From the NCBI GenBank assembly GCA_027371665.1, contig DAHXMP010000478.1, forward strand, positions 1 through 38,521: DNA of 38,521 nt, written 5' to 3'. This DNA is from Bacteroidota bacterium (GTDB lineage Bacteria > Bacteroidota > Ignavibacteria > Kapaibacteriales > UBA2268). This document shows positions 35,506-38,521 of this stretch, piece after piece. The position numbers and the translations under genes are program-made. A model generated the notes under the pieces. The model saw only the letters and a list, made by a program, of their open reading frames with translations, was not told where the DNA came from and ran no database searches. Numbering within the stretch: position 1 is the stretch's first letter; each line of letters starts with the position of its first letter.

Positions 35506-38259
35506 ATGAGACCTGAACAACAAGCACGGCAAAATATTGACAACCAGCTTACACAGGCGGGCTGGTCAGTACAAGACTATAGACAAGTTAATCTGAATGT
35601 TTCGTTGGGTGTTGCTGTTCGTGAATATCTAACTGATTCAGTGCCGGCTGATTATCTTCTATTTATAGAAGGAAAGCCGGTGGGAGTTATCGAGGCAAAA
35701 AAAGAAGGAACTATTCTTACAGTAGTTCACGAACAGGCTATTCGTTATGCTTCCGGTAAAATAAAATGGTTTATAAATAATGAACCTCTGCCTTTTGTTT
35801 ACGAATCAACCGGAATCGAAACTCATTTTTCAGATTACAGAGACCCAAAGCCACGTTCAAGAGAAGTATTTTCCTTTTACAGGGCTGAAACACTCAGGGA
35901 TTTGCTTAAAAACAAGGATACTCTTAGGAAAAGACTACAAGAAATTCCAAAACTTGAACAAAACGATTTAAGAGTTTGTCAATTTCGTGCTATCAATAAT
36001 TTAGAAGAATCTTTTGCAAATAACAGGCACAGAGCCTTAATTCAAATGGCTACCGGAAGCGGTAAAACATTTACTGCCATAACATCTGTTTATCGCTTGT
36101 TGAAATTTGCCGGAGCAAAAAGAATTTTATTCCTTGTTGATACCAGAAATTTAGGAGAGCAGGCTCACCAGGAATTTCAGGCTTTCACTCCTTCAGATGA
36201 TAAAAGAAAATTTACTGAATTGTATAACGTGCAGCGTTTGAGTTCTAATAATGTTGATAAAAACAGCCAGGTGTGTATATCAACAATTCAGAGAATGTAT
36301 TCGATTCTGTGTGAAGAGGAACTGGATGAAAGTTTGGAACAAGTCTCACTGAATGAAATAAAATTTAAGGAAGAAGAGCCAAAAAAAGTTGTTTACAATT
36401 CAAAAGTTCCAATTGAGTTTTTCGACCTTATAATTGTTGATGAATGCCATAGGTCAATCTATAAAGTGTGGAGGCAGGTTTTAGAATATTTCGATGCTTT
36501 TATCATCGGACTGACTGCTACACCCGATGAAAGAACTTTCGCATTTTTCAATGAAAATGTTGTCAGTGAATATTCACATGAAGACGCTGTTGCCGATGGT
36601 GTTAATATAGGATATGAAGTTTACACTATTGAAACCGAGATAACAAAGAATGGTGCTGTCTTAAAAGCAAAACAATACATTGAGACTCGCAGTAAATTGG
36701 ACAGAAAAAAGCGTTGGAAACAATTGGATGAAGACTTTGAATATTCTGGCAAAGACTTAGACAAAGACATTATCAATGAAAGTGTCATACGGCAAATAAT
36801 CAGAACATTCAGAGACAAGCTGAAAACTGAAATTTTTCCAAATAGAGATGAAGTACCTAAAACACTTATCTTCGCCAAGACTGACAGCCATGCAGATGAT
36901 ATTATACGAATTGCCAGGGAAGAGTTCGGCGAAGGAAATGATTTCTGCCAAAAAATTACATACAATGCAGATAATCCAAGTTCCCTTCTTCAATCATTTC
37001 GCAATACATATAATCCAAGAATAGCCGTAACTGTTGACATGATTGCTACCGGCACAGATGTAAAGCCGATTGAATGTCTTTTATTCATGCGTGATGTCAA
37101 AAGCAGGAATTATTTTGAGCAGATGAAAGGACGGGGAACGAGAACTCTGAATGTTGATGACCTGAGAAAAGTTTCACCTACCGCAACTTCTAATAAAACT
37201 CATTTCGTTATTGTTGATGCAATCGGTGTATGCAAATCCGTCAAGACTGATTCACGCCCGCTCGAAAGGAAACAATCGGTTCCGTTAAAAGATTTGCTCA
37301 TGGGTGTGGCTCTCGATCAGCGGGATGAAGATACACTCACTTCGCTTGCAAACAGGCTTGGACGCTTGGAAAAACAAGTTACCGATGACGAAAGAGAAAA
37401 AATAATCGGATTATCCGAAGGTCAAAATATAAATCAGCTCACACATAATTTACTCGATGCTTATAACCCGGACAGACACATAGAAAAAGCAAAAGCGATA
37501 TTCAGCATACCCGAAGATGAAGAACCTAAGCCGGAACAGATAGAAGAGGCAAAGAAAGCACTTATCAAATATGCCTGTCTGCCTTTTTCAAAGCCTGAGT
37601 TGAGAGATTATATCGAAACATGCCGACAGACACACGAGCAAATTATAGATAGCCAGAATATTGATAAAGTCATTTTTGCCGGATTTGACGAACAGGCAAA
37701 AGAAAAAGCTCAAAAGACGATTGAAACATTTAAGAAATTTCTTGCTGAAAATAAGGATGAAATCATAGCTCTCAGGATATTTTACAGCCAACCTTACCAG
37801 AGAAGAACCCTTACTTTTAAAATGATAAAAGAATTGAATGAAGCACTGCAAAAACCTCCATACTCGCTGAATACCCAACTTTTGTGGTATGCTTATGAGA
37901 AGCTAGACAGCAATAAAGTTAAGGGGAAAAGCACAAAGAGAATTTTAACGGATATTGTTTCCTTGCTTCGCTTTGAGCTTGGCATTTCGTATGAGCTTGA
38001 ACCTTACAAAGATATTGTTGACCGCAATTTCAAAGAATGGATATTCAGAAAGAATGCAGGCAATATACAGTTTACAGCAGAGCAGACCGAATGGCTTCGC
38101 ATGATAAAAGACCATATCATTACTTCTGTAAATATCGAGAAAGAAGATTTCGACAATACACCATTTGCCGAGCATGGCGGACTGATGAGGGTATGGAAAG
38201 TATTTGGAACAGAACTTGACAAAATCATCGAAGAAATGAATGTGGAATTGGTTGCTTGA
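35506..38259 (+). CDS. hsdR: Type I restriction enzyme R subunit
   Basis: 917-residue restriction and translocation subunit of the EcoEI-like type I family. The N-terminal nuclease has PADYLLFIEGKPVGVIEAKK (about 46-67), with the D-x(n)-E-x-K catalytic core. The SF2 motor has motif I MATGSGKTFTA (about 180), the DEAD-like VDECHRS (about 311), GLTATP (about 342), and motif VI QMKGRGTR (about 543). The C-terminal part (RLGRLEKQVTDDERE, LLWYAYEKLDSNKVKG) matches the EcoEI-R C-terminal domain that contacts the methylase. Without HsdM and HsdS it cannot restrict. No hsdM or hsdS gene is visible in the window. It is the first gene after tRNA-Ser. Confidence 0.9.
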   Translation: MRPEQQARQNIDNQLTQAGWSVQDYRQVNLNVSLGVAVREYLTDSVPADYLLFIEGKPVGVIEAKKEGTILTVVHEQAIRYASGKIKWFINNEPLPFVYESTGIETHFSDYRDPKPRSREVFSFYRAETLRDLLKNKDTLRKRLQEIPKLEQNDLRVCQFRAINNLEESFANNRHRALIQMATGSGKTFTAITSVYRLLKFAGAKRILFLVDTRNLGEQAHQEFQAFTPSDDKRKFTELYNVQRLSSNNVDKNSQVCISTIQRMYSILCEEELDESLEQVSLNEIKFKEEEPKKVVYNSKVPIEFFDLIIVDECHRSIYKVWRQVLEYFDAFIIGLTATPDERTFAFFNENVVSEYSHEDAVADGVNIGYEVYTIETEITKNGAVLKAKQYIETRSKLDRKKRWKQLDEDFEYSGKDLDKDIINESVIRQIIRTFRDKLKTEIFPNRDEVPKTLIFAKTDSHADDIIRIAREEFGEGNDFCQKITYNADNPSSLLQSFRNTYNPRIAVTVDMIATGTDVKPIECLLFMRDVKSRNYFEQMKGRGTRTLNVDDLRKVSPTATSNKTHFVIVDAIGVCKSVKTDSRPLERKQSVPLKDLLMGVALDQRDEDTLTSLANRLGRLEKQVTDDEREKIIGLSEGQNINQLTHNLLDAYNPDRHIEKAKAIFSIPEDEEPKPEQIEEAKKALIKYACLPFSKPELRDYIETCRQTHEQIIDSQNIDKVIFAGFDEQAKEKAQKTIETFKKFLAENKDEIIALRIFYSQPYQRRTLTFKMIKELNEALQKPPYSLNTQLLWYAYEKLDSNKVKGKSTKRILTDIVSLLRFELGISYELEPYKDIVDRNFKEWIFRKNAGNIQFTAEQTEWLRMIKDHIITSVNIEKEDFDNTPFAEHGGLMRVWKVFGTELDKIIEEMNVELVA

Positions 38260-38353
38260 ATTAATATTTAAGAATTATAAATTAAGAATTATTTTATAGC
38301 TTTGATTTTTAAGAATTGATTATTTGATAAAATGAATTAGACACAATTAAATA

Positions 38354-38521
38354 TTATACTCGAAGAAGGAGAAGGCTATATAATCGGGGATTTTTATGAA
38401 CGTCATTTGGTGTAAAAAATTCTAAACTAATATGCGGTCTATAAGAGTTATACAGTCTTATAGACTCTTGAACCAATTTAAAAGTTTGCAATTATGATTT
38501 CAACGAGACTGTAAAGTAAAC
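38354..38521 (-). mobile_element. IS3-family transposase 3' fragment, degraded
   Basis: On the minus strand the frame ending at TAA 38354-38356 reads QTFKLVQESIRLYNSYRPHI, continuing SLEFFTPNDVH, the C-terminal signature of IS3/IS481-type DDE transposases (lYNxxRPHxxL, then TP). An in-frame TAA at 38492-38494 interrupts it, and an adjacent frame continues protein-like sequence (LVEIIIANF), suggesting a frameshift. The window ends inside it, so the rest and the terminal repeats are not visible. Confidence 0.6.

Noticed and set aside
38334..38416. A HicB-like plus-strand peptide (IILEEGEGYIIGDFY)
   Set aside because: It has an early stop and is the reverse strand of a clearer IS3 transposase tail.
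35312..38521. Second att copy of the tRNA-Ser 3' end
   Set aside because: No repeat of the T-arm/acceptor sequence was found by eye to the window end.
1..38521. CRISPR array, riboswitch or complete prophage
   Set aside because: No regularly spaced direct repeats, known aptamer-like conserved core or phage structural genes were seen.

Overview
The window is an AT-rich chromosomal stretch, most likely from a Bacteroidota/Chlorobiota-type bacterium (possibly an Ignavibacteria- or Kapabacteria-like lineage; the exact placement is inference). The evidence is two proteins with type IX secretion (Por) C-terminal sorting domains, an OmpA-type outer-membrane barrel protein, LptF/G-family export, general lack of Shine-Dalgarno sequences, and several TAnnTTTG-type -7 boxes. 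The standard bacterial code is used: TGA ends several clearly complete genes.

Layout. 1-1500: palindromic repeat, terminator and an AmpG-like MFS transporter. 1500-2420: a pair of near-identical palindromic repeats and a divergent MqnA-like protein. 2426-8323: a minus-strand series running from a GumN/TraB lipoprotein through a lone receiver protein, DNA polymerase III delta (holA), a TylF-type methyltransferase, a sugar-nucleotide epimerase-like enzyme and thiamine pyrophosphokinase to an esterase. 8324-9182: a gene-poor stretch with decayed fragments, including a bare RHS core motif. 9183-11905: an LptF/LptG permease tail-to-tail with aspartate kinase. 12094-19900: a cell-surface cluster (a T9SS cargo with propeller and anchor-D-like domains overlapping an OmpA-family gene, then an Omp28-like T9SS cargo), closed by a terminator. 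20009-26390: a tightly packed minus-strand stress and repair block, hflX, two small paralogous unknown genes, mfd and umuC. 26543-27442: an isolated nuoC and a STAS protein. 27519-31180: an envelope-glycan block with a GT9 glycosyltransferase, a GT39-like glycosyltransferase broken by one in-frame TGA, and a zinc-ribbon methyltransferase. 31189-33348: phosphofructokinase with pyrophosphate-type signature residues, followed by a CbpA-like DnaJ. 33564-35166: murI and an SDR. 35222-35366: tRNA-Ser(GCU) with a strong hairpin. 35506-38259: a type I restriction HsdR without M or S genes in view, followed by the broken end of an IS3-family transposase on the minus strand.

Most of the window is housekeeping and envelope biology. 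The parts that look least described are the two small paralogs embedded between hflX and mfd, the T9SS-cargo/OmpA gene pair, and the decayed RHS area. The tRNA-Ser/hsdR/IS boundary looks like the edge of an accessory region. I did not find a CRISPR array, a complete prophage or an intact transposon.
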